Part shown: piece by piece, positions 12,001-23,646 of the stretch
Position numbering within the stretch: the first letter of the stretch is position 1
Layout: each line of letters opens with the position of its first letter
Origin: Cyanophora paradoxa
Lineage: Eukaryota > Glaucocystophyceae > Cyanophorales > Cyanophoraceae
Length of the DNA: 64,000 bases
NCBI GenBank assembly: GCA_004431415.1
Contig: QPMI01000101.1
Span: forward strand, 248,001 to 312,000
Reading direction: 5' to 3'
Translations under genes and position numbers: made by a program
The notes under the pieces: generated by a model
Told to the model about the DNA's origin: nothing
Seen by the model: only the letters and a program-made list of their open reading frames with translations
Database searches by the model: none

Positions 12001-15000
12001 GCGCTGCGGCTGCTGCAGCGCGTGCACGCGGCGCTGCACGCCGCCGGGGGCCGCCGGCGGCGACCGACGCCGACCGCGAGGCCGCCTTCGAGGCCGCCCA
12101 CGCCGCCGGCGCCGCCCTCCTCCGGCCCTCGCCGCCCGCTCCTTCCCCCGCCTGCCCCCGGCCGCCTCGACGAGGCGGCCGCCGGCGCGCACCTCTTCAA
12201 GGCCGCCTCCGTCGTCCGCGGCCTCCTCGCCGCCGGCGCCCACGGCGCCATCGTGCCCCCCGCCGACCTCCTCAAGAAGCGCCGCGCCGCCCGCGCCGCC
12301 GCCGCCGCCGCCGCCGCGCCGGCGCTGCAGGCGGCCGGCCTCGCCGACGAGGCGCCCTACGACTTCTACCGGGACCCCAACGTCCCCGAGGCCCGCCCGC
12401 CCTCGCGCCAGATGCAGCCTCCGGCGGGGCTGAGGTGGGGGCGGGCGCGCAGGTCGCGCTGGCGCTGCCGGTGGTGCGGGCGCTGGTGGAGCGGGTGGCG
12501 GAGCTCGCGGGGCAGTTCCCCGAGCACCCGACCCTCCAGCACCTCGCCGCCATGAGCGAGGCGGGCCCCTCCCCGGCCCCCCCGCCCCGCTCCCCGCGTG
12601 ACGCCAGCGCAGCGGATCCTGGGGTTCGCGGTGGGAAGCCCCGTGATGCGGCTGCTGACGGGCCTGGAGATGCTCGTGAAGCGGGCGCAGGAGTGGGAGG
12701 CCTTCGCCTCCCGGGCCGTCTCCCTCAAGCCCCACACCGACGCCCTCGTCAAGTCCGCCCCGCCCCACACGCCGTCGCGCCCCTCCGGCCCGCGTCTGAC
12801 CGGCGACCCCCCCGCGCAGGCTGATCATGCGCTGGCGCAAGCTGGAGCTGCAGAGCTGGCCGAACGTGCTGGAGGCGCGGGCGCGGGCGGCGCGCGAGCG
12901 GGCCCTCGCCTGGTGGTTCCACCTGCACGCCCTCGTCCGCTGCGCCGCCGCCGGCCCCGAGGCGGCCGCCAGCGCCGAGGCGGCCGCCGCCCTCGCCGAG
13001 CTGCCCAAGGCCCCCGCCCCCGAGGCCGAGGGCGAGGGCGAGGCCGGGGCGGCGCGCCCGCTCAGGGACGAGTTCGCCACCCTCGACCTCTTCCTCCAGT
13101 CGGCCCCGCTCGGCGAGTACGAGGCGCGGCTCCAGCTCCTCCGCGCCTTCGCCGCGCAGGCCCGCGCCGAGCCGGCGCCGGCGGCGGCCCCCCTCGCCCG
13201 CCTCCTGGGGCACCTCTGCGCGTACTACGGGCAGTTCGAGGGGGCTGTGCGGGCCCGGCTGGAGGCGCTGCGGGGGCCGGTGGCCAAGGCGCTGGACGAG
13301 CACTGCCGCATCGCCAAGTGGGACGACTTCAACTACTGGTCCCTGAAGAGCTCGACGGAGAAGTCGCACCGCACCCTCCAGCGCCTCGCCCGCCAGTTCG
13401 ACGAGGCCCTCAACACGCCCGCCGCCCACGTCCTCGGCGCCGCCCGCCCCGCCCTCGACTCCGCCCTCGCCCCGCCCGCCCCGACGCCCCGCCGGCCGCC
13501 GCCGCCGCCGCCGCGCCGGCCGCGCCGTGCGGGGGCGGGCCTCGCGCAAGGGCGCGCGCGGGCGGGCGGGGCGGCGGACGGCGAGGGCCCCGTCCCCGCC
13601 TCGGCCTTCCTCCCGCCGGACGCCGCGATCGTGGCGGCGGTGCCCGAGGGGGCGGAGCCGGCGGGGCCCCTCGCCGGCTCCGCGTACGCGGCGCGGCTGC
13701 CGCAGCTCGCGCGCCGCTCCCGGCAGCTGCTGCGCGCCGCGGCGTGCGGCGAGGCGGCGGGGGCCCGCCTCGGGCGCACCGGCCGCCTGCTCGAGTCGCT
13801 CGCGGCTGCCGTCGTGCACCGCGCGAAGGAGCTCAAGGCCAACGAGAAGCTCAAGGCCCCAAGGCCCGCCCCGCCGCGCCCCCTCCCCCTCTCCCCCCTC
13901 GCCGCGCGCTTCTGATGGGCGGGGCGGGGCAGCGGAAGGCGCTGACGGACCTGCTGCGGGCGCTGGAGAAGGGCGTGGGCCTCTCTGCGCGGCCCTCGTC
14001 GGTGCCGCCCGAGGCGCGGGCCCCGCAGGCCTGGTTCGAGGGGCCCCTCGTCGACCTCGCCGGCCTCGAGCCGCCCCCCGCCGCCCCGGGCGCCCCCGCC
14101 GCCCTCGCCGCCCTCCGCGCCGCCTGGGCCCGGGCCGAGGCGTACTACTGGCGCGGGGCGCGGGGCCTGCAGCTGCTGCGGCGGGCGGCGCCGGGGGCGA
14201 CGCAGGCCGGGCTGCCGCTGCGCGAGGCCGACCGGTGCAGCAACTTCGCGGAGCACCTCTACCACCTCCTCGGCCGCCAGCGCGCCGAGCTCGCCGCCAT
14301 GGCCCACGCCTGCGCCCGCCTCCGCTCCGCCCTTGAGCCCTGGCGCCGCCTCGCCTCCGACCCCGCCGCCGCCGCCGCCGCCGCGCCGGCGCCGCCGTCG
14401 GCGGTGGGGCGGTGGGCGGCGCGAGCGCTGGAGGCGGCGGAGGGGGCGGCGGAGGCGCTCGGGGCGTTCCGGGCGCTGCACGGGGCCTGGCGGAGGCGCC
14501 GGCCGACGTCGTGCCGCCCGAGGCCTTCCCGCGGCGCGAGTGGCCGGCCACCGCGGTCGCCCTCGACGCCGCCCTCGCCGCCCTCGCCGCCGCCCGCGCC
14601 GCCCTCCTCGCCGACGCCCCCGCCGACCGCCCCGCCGCCCTCCTCGCCCCCGCCGCCGAGGCCGCCGTCCGCGGCGCCCTCGCCGCCCTCCGCGCCGCCC
14701 GCGACGCCTTCGCCGCCGCCGCCGCGCCCTTCGGCGGGGCCCGGAGCGGCGCGCTGGAGCCCGGCGGCGCCGCGCTCGCCGCGCAGCTCGACGCGGCGGC
14801 GGCGCTGGAGGCGGAGGCGGAGGCGGAGCTGGCGGGGGCGGCGGGCGGCGGGGGGCGGCGGGGCCGATGGCGGGGGCGCTGGACGAGCTCGTCGCCTCGG
14901 CGCTGGTGGCCGTGCAGGCCGCCCGCGCCGCCGCCGCCGCCTTCCGCTCCGACGCCCCCGAGGGCGCCGCCCCGCCGCCCGAGGAGGAGGAGGAGGGGGC

Positions 15001-18000
15001 GGGGGCGGGGGAGGAGGAGGAGGTGGACGAGTCGGACCTGGAGGCGCACGGGAGCGCCCCGGGCGCCGCCCGCCGCCTGGCCGCCCTCTTTGCCGCCCTC
15101 GAGCTCCCCGCCCTCGCCGCCCGCGCCGAGGCCCTCTCCGCCCTTGCCGCCGCCGCCGCCGACGCCGACCCCGCCGCCGGCGCCGCCGCCGCCCGCGCCC
15201 TCGCGGCCTGCGCGGCGCTGGCGGAGGCGGCGCTGGGGGCGGGGCGGCGGGTGGCGCTGGAGTACGCGCGGCTGCACGCGGCGAGCGGCAAGCTCGCGCA
15301 CGTCCTCCTCGCCCTCTTCGGCGAGCTCTTCGAGCACGGCTTCTGCGACCCCCGCGACCAGGAGCAGGGCGACGGTCCGCCCCCGCCCCCGCCCCGCCCC
15401 GCCCCGCGCCGCCCGCGCCGCGCCGGGGCCGCTGAGGGGCGGGGGCGCGCAGGGGACGGCTCGGGCAAGTTCGAGGACGACGTCGGGGGCACGGGCATCG
15501 GGGCCGGCGAGGGCAAGAAGGACGTGAGCGACCAGATCGAGCGGGAGGAGCAGGTCGAGGGGACGCGCGACGAGGCGGAGAAGGAGAAGGGGGAGCGGGG
15601 CGGGGAGAAGAAGGAGGAGGAGAACGAGGGCCTGGAGATGGCGAACGACTTCGACGGGGAGATGCACGACGTCGACCGCGAGGAGGGCAAGGACGACGAG
15701 GAGCAGAGCGAGCGGTGCCCGCCCCCGCCCCCGCTCCGGCGCCCCGCGGCCCCGCGCCGGGGCCGACGGGGCGGCAGGGACGAGGAGGCGGGGCTGGACC
15801 GGGAGATGCAGGAGATCGACCCCGGGAAGGAGCGGGTGGTGGACGAGCGCCTGTGGAACGAGGAGGAGGACGAGCGGGAGGGCCGCGAGGACGAGAAGTT
15901 CGAGCGGGACGCGCCCCTCGGGGACGAGCAGGAGACCGACGAGATGCGCGGCAAGGACGAGCAGGTCCCCCCGCCTTGCGCCACGGGCCCCCTTTTCTCC
16001 CCGCTGAGGCGGCGCGCGCAGGAGGCCAAGGGGAAGGAGGACAAGGCGGACAAGGGGAAGAAGGAGCAGCCGAAGAAGGAGAAGGGCGCCAAGGAGCAGT
16101 CCAAGCAGGGCGAGGAGGAGGAGGGCGGGGAGGAGGAGGGCAGCGAGGAGGGCCCCGACGAGGCCGGCATCAACGAAGACGGGGAGGACAAGTGCGGGGC
16201 CCTCCCCTCCCCGCACCGCCCCGCCCCTGGGCCCTCGGTCGAGCGCGGGGGCGCAGGTACGAGGAGCAGCACAAGGGGGCGGAGGCGAAGGCGGAGGAGG
16301 AGGCGGGGGAGCTCGAGCTGCCCGACGACATGGACCTCGACGGCGGCGCCGACGAGAAGGAGGAGAAGGAGGCCGGCGCCGACGAGCCCGAGGCCGAGGG
16401 CCGCGAGGAGGAGGGCGAGGACAAGGGAGAGGCGCAGGGCGAGGCGCCGCCCCCCGAGTTCCCCGAGCAGGAGGGGGGCGGGGAGGACGGCGCGCGCGAT
16501 GCGCCCGAGCAGCCCGAGGGGGCGCCCCCGCCCGGGGCGGACGAGGGGATGGAGGAGGAGGGGGGCGGGGAGGACGGCTCGGGCTCGGTGGAGGGCTCCG
16601 GGGAGGAGGAGCGGGGCGAGGAGGAGGGGCCGGCCGTCGGCGAGGAGCGCCCCGAGGCGGAGGAGGAGGGCGAGGAGGGCAAGGGCCCCGAGGAGGAGTG
16701 GCCCGAGTTCGCCACCCGCGGTGCGCCCCCGCCCGCCCCCCGCCCCCGCCGGCCGTGTCGGGGCGCCGCGCGAGCGGGCGCGGGGCGCAGACGAGCGGCA
16801 GTACGCGGCGGAGGGGGAGGAGAAGCAGCCCGAGGGCGTCGAGACGGCCAAGAGCGCCGGCCAGAACGCCCAGGCCAAGCCCCAGGCACGCCCGCCCCCG
16901 CCCCCGCGCTCGGCGGCCCTCCGGCGGCGGCTGACGGGCCGGCAGGCGAAGCCGCAGGGGGGCGGTGCGGAGGGCGGGGAGGAGGCGGCGGGGCAGGAGG
17001 ACGAGCAGCAGGCGTCGCAGCAGCGGCAGGCGACGGAGGCCGAGGGCGGGGCCGGCGAGTGGCGCGCCACCAGCGAGCTCCCCGCCGACCGCCGCCCCAA
17101 GCCCAGCGAGGGCGGCAAGCGGCAGCCGCCGCGGCGCGCGCCCGACGTGAACCCGTACCGCTCGCTCGGGGACGCGCTGAAGCGGTGGGAGGAGCGGCTG
17201 CGGGTGGTGCGGGGCGCCGACGAGGCCCCGCCCGAGGCCGAGCAGCGGGCCGCCGAGGAGGAGGCGGCGGGGGAGGAGGACAAGGCGCCCGGGGGCGCGG
17301 AGGAGCCGGGGCAGCAGGAGGAGGCGCCCGGGGAGGCGGAGGGGGCGCACGAGTACCTGCGCGAGGGGGAGCGGGACGCGCTGGAGCGGCAGGCGCTCGC
17401 CCCGGCCTCGGCGGAGCAGGCGCAGGACCTCCCCGAGCGGCCCCCGGAGGGGCCCCGCGAGGACCGCAAGCCCGCCGACGAGGAGGAGAAGGGCAAGGGG
17501 GAGGCCCCGGACGGCAAGCCCGAGGGGAAGGAGGAGGAGGAGGGCCCCGCCGCCGAGGAGAAGGGCGCTGCCGACGCCCCGCGCCGCTTCGGGCGCAGCA
17601 TCGGGCGCCGGTGCGAGCCGCCCCCCCGCCCCCGCCTGTCCGGGAGGCGCCTCACGCGAGGGCGCAGGGGCAAGGGCAAGGAGGAGGAGGAGGGGGCGGA
17701 GGAGGCGGGCCCCGAGGCGGAGGGGGCGGGGCAGGAGGACTGGACGGAGCGGGACTGGCGGCGCCTGCGCGAGGAGGGCGGGGCCGGCGCCGGCGGCGAC
17801 GTGCGCGCCGAGGCGGAGGGCGAGGCGGAGGGCGCGGGGGCGGCGAAGGAGGAGGAGGAGGAGGAGGGGCGGGACGAGGCGGAGGCGCGGGCGGAGCGGG
17901 AGGGCCTGGAGGAGGAGATGCTGGGCGGGTGGGAGTCGCTGAGCCCGCAAGACGCGGCGCGGGCGGAGGCGCTCTGGGGCCGCCTCGCGCACGCGACGGC

Positions 18001-19248
18001 GGACCTCTCGCGGGACCTCGCCGAGCAGCTGCGCCTCATCCTCGCCCCCACCCTCGCCGCCAAGCTCCAGGGCGACTACCGCACCGGCAAGCGCCTCAAC
18101 ATGAAGAAGGCGCGCCCGCCCGCCTCGGCTCTCGGTGCCGGAGCGCGGCGCGGCTGACCGCTGCGGCGCGCGCGCGGGCGCAGGTGATTGGGTACGTGGC
18201 GAGCGGCTTCCGCCAGGACAAGATCTGGCTGCGCCGCACCAAGCCCTCCAAGCGGCAGTACCAGGTCCCCACCCTCGCATAGGCCTCGAGTTGGAGCTCT
18301 CCGGTTCGATTCGCGAGTCTCTGACGGGCCGCCGCTGCCGCCAGGTCCTCATCGCGATCGACGACTCCGAGTCGATGCTGGACTCCGGTGCGCCGGCCGC
18401 GTGCGCCGCTGGGGCCTCTGCGGGGCGGCTGAGGGGGCGGGGCGCAGGGTCGGGCCCGATGGCGTGCGAGGCGCTGGCGCTGATCGCAAAGGCCATGGCG
18501 CAGCTCGAGGCGCGCGCCCCCGCCCCGGCCCCCCGCCCCCCGCCCCTCGCCTGAGGCCTCGCCCTGGGGCGCAGGTCGGCGACATCGGGGTCGCCTCCTT
18601 CGGCGCCGCCATGCGCCTCCTCCACCCGCTCGGCGAGCCCTTCACCGACTCCGCCGGCGCCAAGGTGCCCCCAGCGCGCCCCGCGGGGCCTCCGCCCTGC
18701 CTGAGGGGGCGTCGGGGCGGCAGGTGATCTCGCAGTTCACGTTCAAGCAGCGGCGGACGGACGTGGCGGCGCTCCTCGAGAGCGCCGTCGGGCTCCTCTC
18801 GGGCGGGGCGCACGCCGGGCCGCGGCAGCCCGGCGGGGCCGAGCGGGTGCAGCTGCTCTTCGTGGTCTCGGACGGGCGGCTGGAGGAGCGGGAGGCGGTG
18901 CGGCGCTGGGTCCGCGAGGCCATGTCCCGCCGCATCATGGTCGCCCTCCTCCTCCTCGACGCCCCGGCGCCCCTCCCCGCCGCCCCCGCCCCCGCCCCCG
19001 CCCCGGCCCAGGCCCCGGGCGCGCAGGCGCCGGCGGCTCCCGCGGCGCCGGCCTCCGCCGCGGGGCGGCCGGCCGGGGGCATCGCGGAGCTGCAGAGCGT
19101 GACGTTCGTGGGGGGCAAGGTGGCGGTGGTGCCCTACCTGGAGGGGTACCCCTTCCCCTACTTCGTGGCGCTGCGGGAGCTGCGGGCGCTCCCCGAGCTC
19201 CTCTCCGACGCCCTCCGCCAGTGGTTCGAGCTCCTCCAGCGCGCCTAG
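1..19248 (+). CDS. MDN1: Midasin, giant AAA+ ATPase of 60S ribosome assembly (5' end outside window)
   Basis: Midasin (MDN1/Rea1) is a dynein-like six-AAA ring that uses ATP to strip assembly factors from pre-60S particles in the nucleolus and nucleoplasm. Seen here in family order: the end of the N-terminal domain (from base 1); six Walker A motifs, GPPGCGKT (~640), GETGTGKT (~1860), GPTSAGKT (~3316), GETGTGKT (~4508), GSPGVGKT (~5893) and GPPASGKT (~7035); a long helical linker (~8-15.4 kb); an Asp/Glu-rich tract (~15.4-17.9 kb); then the signature KIWLRRTKPSKRQYQ and a C-terminal VWA domain with MIDAS motif DDSES (~18,360), which binds the UBL domains of Ytm1 and Rsa4. Stop at 19,246-19,248. 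The gene has many short introns, for example 880-944, 1972-2036 and 3668-3738. Reading frame hops by one base at G/C runs near 8.9, 9.04, 9.95, 10.36, 12.06 and 14.49 kb, probably assembly errors. Identification is secure; exon edges in the linker are not. Confidence 0.97.
3668..3738 (+). other. GC-AG intron in MDN1
   Basis: The exon ends IPETQ and the next begins EVVRPHPHF, which restores an uninterrupted midasin signature (FIPETQEVVxPHPxFxLFATQNP). The intron therefore must start with GCGAGC and end in GTGCAG. CCCGCTGACGCG near the 3' end supplies the branch site. This is the cleanest of several GC donors in the window. Confidence 0.88.
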
Positions 19249-19628
19249 CCGCCCCGGGCCCCGCCCTCGCCCCGCCCTACCCTGCCCCCCTCGCCCGCGC
19301 CTTTCGGTGGCGATCCTGCCTCGTTGGACTTTCTCCAGCGCGGGACTCGGTAGGGTTCGGTGGATAGACAGTCCTAACTAGTTCGGTGTATGCGTAGGAG
19401 CTCGCTCTAGATCTGCAACGAATTTGTGGTGTAACCGTTAAGCGCTTTTTCAAAACGGATGGGAATTCAAGAGTCAAGATGCGGCCGTTGAGGCCAATAA
19501 GGAGCCAGCGCTAGCACAGAAATAGAGCGCTCCCGGATACAGATAGCTGCAATGCATATGATGCAGTCCCAGATGCCGGAATGACTTCAAACGCAGCGCC
19601 AGCGCCGGTGCACGCGCAAGATTTAGAC
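19249..19628. other. Intergenic spacer between convergent genes
   Basis: This is the 3'-3' spacer between midasin (+) and the SAM-like gene (-). Base composition falls sharply after about 19,300. I see no convincing ORF, tRNA or polyadenylation consensus. Confidence 0.6.
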
Positions 19629-22472
19629 CTAGACGCCAGTATTCTTGAGCTTGTCGATCTCTTCGAGGCGGGCGCGGAAGAGGCCCTCGATCTCCTCCCG
19701 CGCCTCCGTCTGATCGGGCCCGCACCCCTTCAGTGCCGACTTCACCAGCAGTCCCACCTGCAAGGCCAGGCCGGGGCGAGGGCCGGGGCGGGCGGTCGAG
19801 TTATGATCACGATCGCGCAAAGTCAAACTCGATCGAACGCGCAAAGCTTCAGCCCACGCACCATTCGATCAAGGGACGCGAGAATGACGTCAAGCCGATC
19901 CCTCTCGCGCTTTCCTGCATTCGGGACCTCCTCCTGCAGCTTCTCGGGCAGCCGCGCCCGCAGCTCGCTCGCCGGGAGCAGCAGAAGCGTGGGGCCAGTG
20001 AGCGCCAGCCGCCCCAGGACACGGAACCTGCGTCAGACATCGCGATCGCGATCGAGGCCATGATCGTTTAGAGTCACTTGCAATTGCGCCCGCATAAGAA
20101 CTCACACGGGGTCCTCGGGCTGCAGGTCGAATTTAGACCATTTCCCAAACCATTTCAAAGTGTCTTCTGTGGTCCACTCGAGCACCTGCGCGGGCGGCCG
20201 CGGGAGGTTAGACGTCGACGTCGACTCTCATTTCGATTTTAATCTGGTTGGATTTCGAACGTTAACGGCAAACCAAGATCGGATCAAGGGTGGAAGTCGA
20301 TCTAGATGGAGCGTTGATGGCCATGGGAGCCGCCGGCGTTGGAACTGCATCCCGGGCCGCATCCGGTGCCGCTGCAAGACTGGAAGCTGAAGGCGGCGGC
20401 GGCGGCGCGGGATCGCCAGCTACAGGTGCAGCCTCGTTGCCGGTGGCCGCAGCCATGGAATGCGAGGCCATCTCGAGCTCGCGATCCCGATCTGGAGCAG
20501 CCGCGGCCGGCGCCGGGCCCATCTGCACATTTGCATGCTCTGCAGCTGGCGGATGCAGATGTGGAGGGGCCATGTGCATCGATATCGCGGTCGCCAGCGG
20601 CTGCAGCTGCGGCAACGTTAACGCAGAATTCGAATATTAATTTGCAGAGCATGCGGTCGGCCCGGCCCCGGCGCGGGGCTGTCGCGTGCACGTGCGACGG
20701 GCCGCTAACCGTATGCGTATACGTATACGTATGCATGGAGCTCGAGGCAACCATCTCGGTTTCGAAGGCGGTCTTGGGCGTGGAGCACGCGATCGGGGCC
20801 CCAGCTGCAGCTGCAGCAGGCGGAGCCGAGTGCATGTGCACGTGCACCGAAGAAGGGGGCAGCGCGCCGGATGCGTCGGCCGTGAAGCTTGAGCTCGAGG
20901 GAGAAATCGAAGCGTTGAAGTTGAAGGCGCCGGCGGATCCGGAGCTGGAGCTCGAGGCGCCCGCAGGCGGCGCCGGCGCCGGCGCCTTCAATGCGGACGA
21001 ATTCGAGGATGTCGCAGCAGCACAGGCATCCACATGGACATGTAAAGGCTCTAGGCCTCCGCGCTCGCGATCGGTCGCGACATCGATCTCTGACGCCTCG
21101 AGCTCGAGCTCTTTCTTCTGCCTCTTCGCAGGCTGCCCGCTCGGCGTCGACCCGCGGCGGCGCCGGCCGCGGCCGTCCGGGTCGCTGGCGCTCGAAACCG
21201 GTGCTGCGGCTGCAGCTGCACGCGCACGGCAGCCTGCACCCAGCTGCAGCCTGTCGACGTCGCCGTCGTAGCTCAGTCCGAGCTGCGCATGCGCATTGAT
21301 CGTGGCCGATCCGATGATCCGGATCCGGATCGGGCGTTTCGCGCAAGGTAACGTTGGGTATTTGTTGCGCAGTCGCGAGCGAAATTCACGATCAAGCACC
21401 TCTGCGACGACGAACGCGACGGCGCGCCTGATGGAGTCCGCCTTCGCTGTCGCGGAATCATCCCAGGTGGGGTCATTCGCGCCAACTTTGGGGCGCTCCG
21501 CTTCCGGGCCGGTGAAGAGCTTCTGGAACCACGACTCCCTCTTGTAATCTGCCGAGACTCTGAGACGTCGCCGGAGCAGAATCAAATTCTAGAGCATCAA
21601 AACATGAAGTATACCGGCGATGGAGTAGTGAAGGCGGCGCTTTGCTCGTTTCTTCTCCGGACCGCAGCCGCACCATGCGATGCGACAACGGTCGTAAAAT
21701 CTCCATGCATCTTTTGCTGAGTTCAGTCGAGGGGAAACAATCTGGTAAAATATGGAAAGAGATTTCGTGAGCTAGAGCAAGCGATTAGAACATGAGATCA
21801 GTCGCAGTTTAATTTGAAGTCGTGATCCAGGCCATAGGCCTAGGGGCAGGCATGCGTCCTGCCATGGCCAGTTTCGGATCTGAATAATTTGGCAGCGCGC
21901 ACTTTTTCGTCGTCGAGATAGAAGGCGGCGTAGAATTTGGCATCCATAATGAAAACAGTTTTAGAGTCCATGTACGCCTGCCGCACTAATATTCAGATCA
22001 ATCGATATATCGATCAATATTGCACACGTGCACGTATACCTTTCCACGGTTCTCAAGCTCGCGCCACAAGAAGGCCCACATTCTCTCGAAATCCGCTGCA
22101 ATAAATCAAGCGCGCTTTCAGAAATGGCAGGATTACACTTTTTCGACGCCGGCGTGCACGGACTGATTTCCATTTTTGGGGAAGGACCCCCTTCCCCTTC
22201 CCCCACTTGGGGGTGTTCGGGTGCCCACCCTAGGCCAAAATGAAATGTCCCGACCTCCCAAAACCCAGGTTTTCTCGCCGGATCCTAGCAAGGCATGTCC
22301 CTAGGAGTCCGGAGACGTGTTCCGGGAGATCCGCGTCCCGTCGGGTCGACCAGGAATGAGCAATAACACATTTTTGAAAAATGCGATCTAGCGCCTCGCC
22401 AAGTGGCGGTATATCTACCGGACCAAGTGCGCCTGAATGCGCCTGATACGCCCAACGATTCATGTCATACAT
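19629..22472 (-). CDS. Unrecognised protein with C-terminal SAM-like domain
   Basis: A nine-exon model closes in phase: 22472-22265, 22095-22040, 21977-21903, 21771-21615, 21548-20710, 20606-20274, 20185-20106, 20027-19862 and 19757-19629. It sums to 2043 nt (680 aa). The N-terminal ~260 residues form a compact domain I do not recognise, with stretches such as ERMWAFLWRELE and ESWFQKLFTGPE. The middle (~exons 5-6) is Ala/Ser/Pro/His low complexity with a basic patch PAKRQKK that could be a nuclear signal. The C-terminal ~120 residues begin LEWTTEDTLKWF and carry TGPTLLLLPASEL, resembling a SAM domain (Trp start, Leu-rich fourth helix), followed by a helical tail ending KLKNTGV. A protein-interaction role is inference. 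The first exon is least certain because its donor is GTTTTG; the other donors are GTATAC, GTGCGC, GTTAGC, GTTTGC, GTGAGT and GTGCGT. GC content is much lower than in midasin. Confidence 0.72.
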
Positions 22473-22880
22473 GCCGAGACCGGAGGGGCACAGGGTGGCC
22501 CGCTAGGCCGCCTCAAGTACCTTTGTACTTGCCAGTCCGAGACTCGATCTGGCGTCAAGCTCCTGCGAGTTTGAGTTTTTGCCGGGTACAAGAAACATCA
22601 GCTTCGTTCTCAGCTGCATCAAGCTTCCACCGGCGACATCGCTCAGCGGCTAGCGCGGTGCAACAGAGCTGCCCGGGCCGCGGCCGCCGAAACGTGAAAG
22701 AGTGCAGGAAGAAGACGCCCGCTGGTTCTGACTGCGCCGCGCCTGCCGTCCGCAGATGCGACACTCTTGCGCCGAAAAGTGCGCTCGCGCGCCGCCCGGC
22801 AATCTCGCGCCGGGCGCGCACAGAAGCCGACGCGTGTCGTCGAACAGCTCCTCTTGCGCAAGGTGCACAGCTAGATTCGA
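22473..22880. other. Upstream spacer of the SAM-like gene
   Basis: About 400 bp between the putative start at 22,472 and the minisatellite. It holds open frames on both strands, none with protein-like composition or splice support. It is the likely promoter of the minus-strand gene. Confidence 0.4.
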
Positions 22881-22904
22881 TTTGTGCCGCGCTCCGCAGC
22901 AGAC

Positions 22905-23420
22905 GGCGGGCGGCGGCGCGGTCGCCGGGCGGGGCGGAGGCGCTGCGGGCGGCGGCGCGGCGCGCCGCACGGAGAGCAGGCGCGGCGGGCGGCTGCGCGG
23001 CGTGCCGGGCGGGGCGGAGGCGCGGCGCGCGGGCGGCGGCGGGGCTCGCCGGCCGCGGGCGGGGCGGAGGCGCGGCGGCCAAAGGGCGGCGGCGCAGCTC
23101 CGAGGCTCGCCGGGCGGGACGGAGGCGCGGCGGCCGGCGGCGCGGCTCGAGCTCGCCGGGCGGGGCGGAGGCGCGGCGGGCGGCGGCGCGGCTGCGCTCG
23201 CCGGGCGGGGCGGAGGCGTGGCGGGCGGCGGCGCGGCTCGCCGGGCGGGGAGGAGGCGCGGCGGGCGGCGGCGCGGCTTGCCGGGCGGGGCGGAGGCGAG
23301 GCGGGCGGCCGCGCGGCTCGCCGGGCGGGGCGGAGGCGCAGCGGGCGGCCGCCGCGGCTAGCGCTCGTCGGGCGGGGCGGATCCGGGAGGCACGGCGGGT
23401 GGCGGCGCGGCGCGCAGGGC
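22905..23420. repeat. GC-rich minisatellite
   Basis: About half a kilobase of imperfect tandem copies of a ~40-bp unit built from GCCGGGCGGGGCGGAGGCG and GCGGCGGGCGGCGGCGCGG. Copies differ by small substitutions and by 3-base changes. ORFs crossing it in several frames are a by-product of the repeat. It separates the two minus-strand genes of the low-GC island. Confidence 0.85.
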
Positions 23421-23646
23421 AAATTGTCCTTCCAGGTCTACGCGTAGAGAGCATTTGCTGCAGCCTGCCCCCTCGATGCTGTCTTTGTTGAATTAGACCA
23501 ATGAAATCTTTGTTGAATTAGCACGAGCAGGGGGCGGGGGCGAGTCGAAGACCGAGAACTTCCGGTCCTCTTCCGGTCCCACGAGCTCGATCGCGAGCCC
23601 GCGGCCGGCCCACCGTCCCAGTTGCAATTACAGGCGTTCGCACAGC

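Noticed and set aside
18295-18330. GGTTCGATTC resembling a tRNA T-loop
   Set aside because: It lies in a midasin intron and no acceptor, D or anticodon arms can be formed around it.
12749-18625. 1958-codon open frame on the minus strand opposite midasin
   Set aside because: It is an antisense shadow: the GC-rich coding strand has few stops in reverse. The composition is Arg/Pro/Leu runs and it crosses proven midasin exons and introns.
22900-23420. CRISPR-like array
   Set aside because: Units are contiguous tandem copies without unique spacers; the genome is eukaryotic.
22403-23491. Ala/Arg/Gly open frames over the minisatellite, both strands
   Set aside because: They exist in several frames at once because the repeat lacks stops; there is no non-repeat protein sequence.
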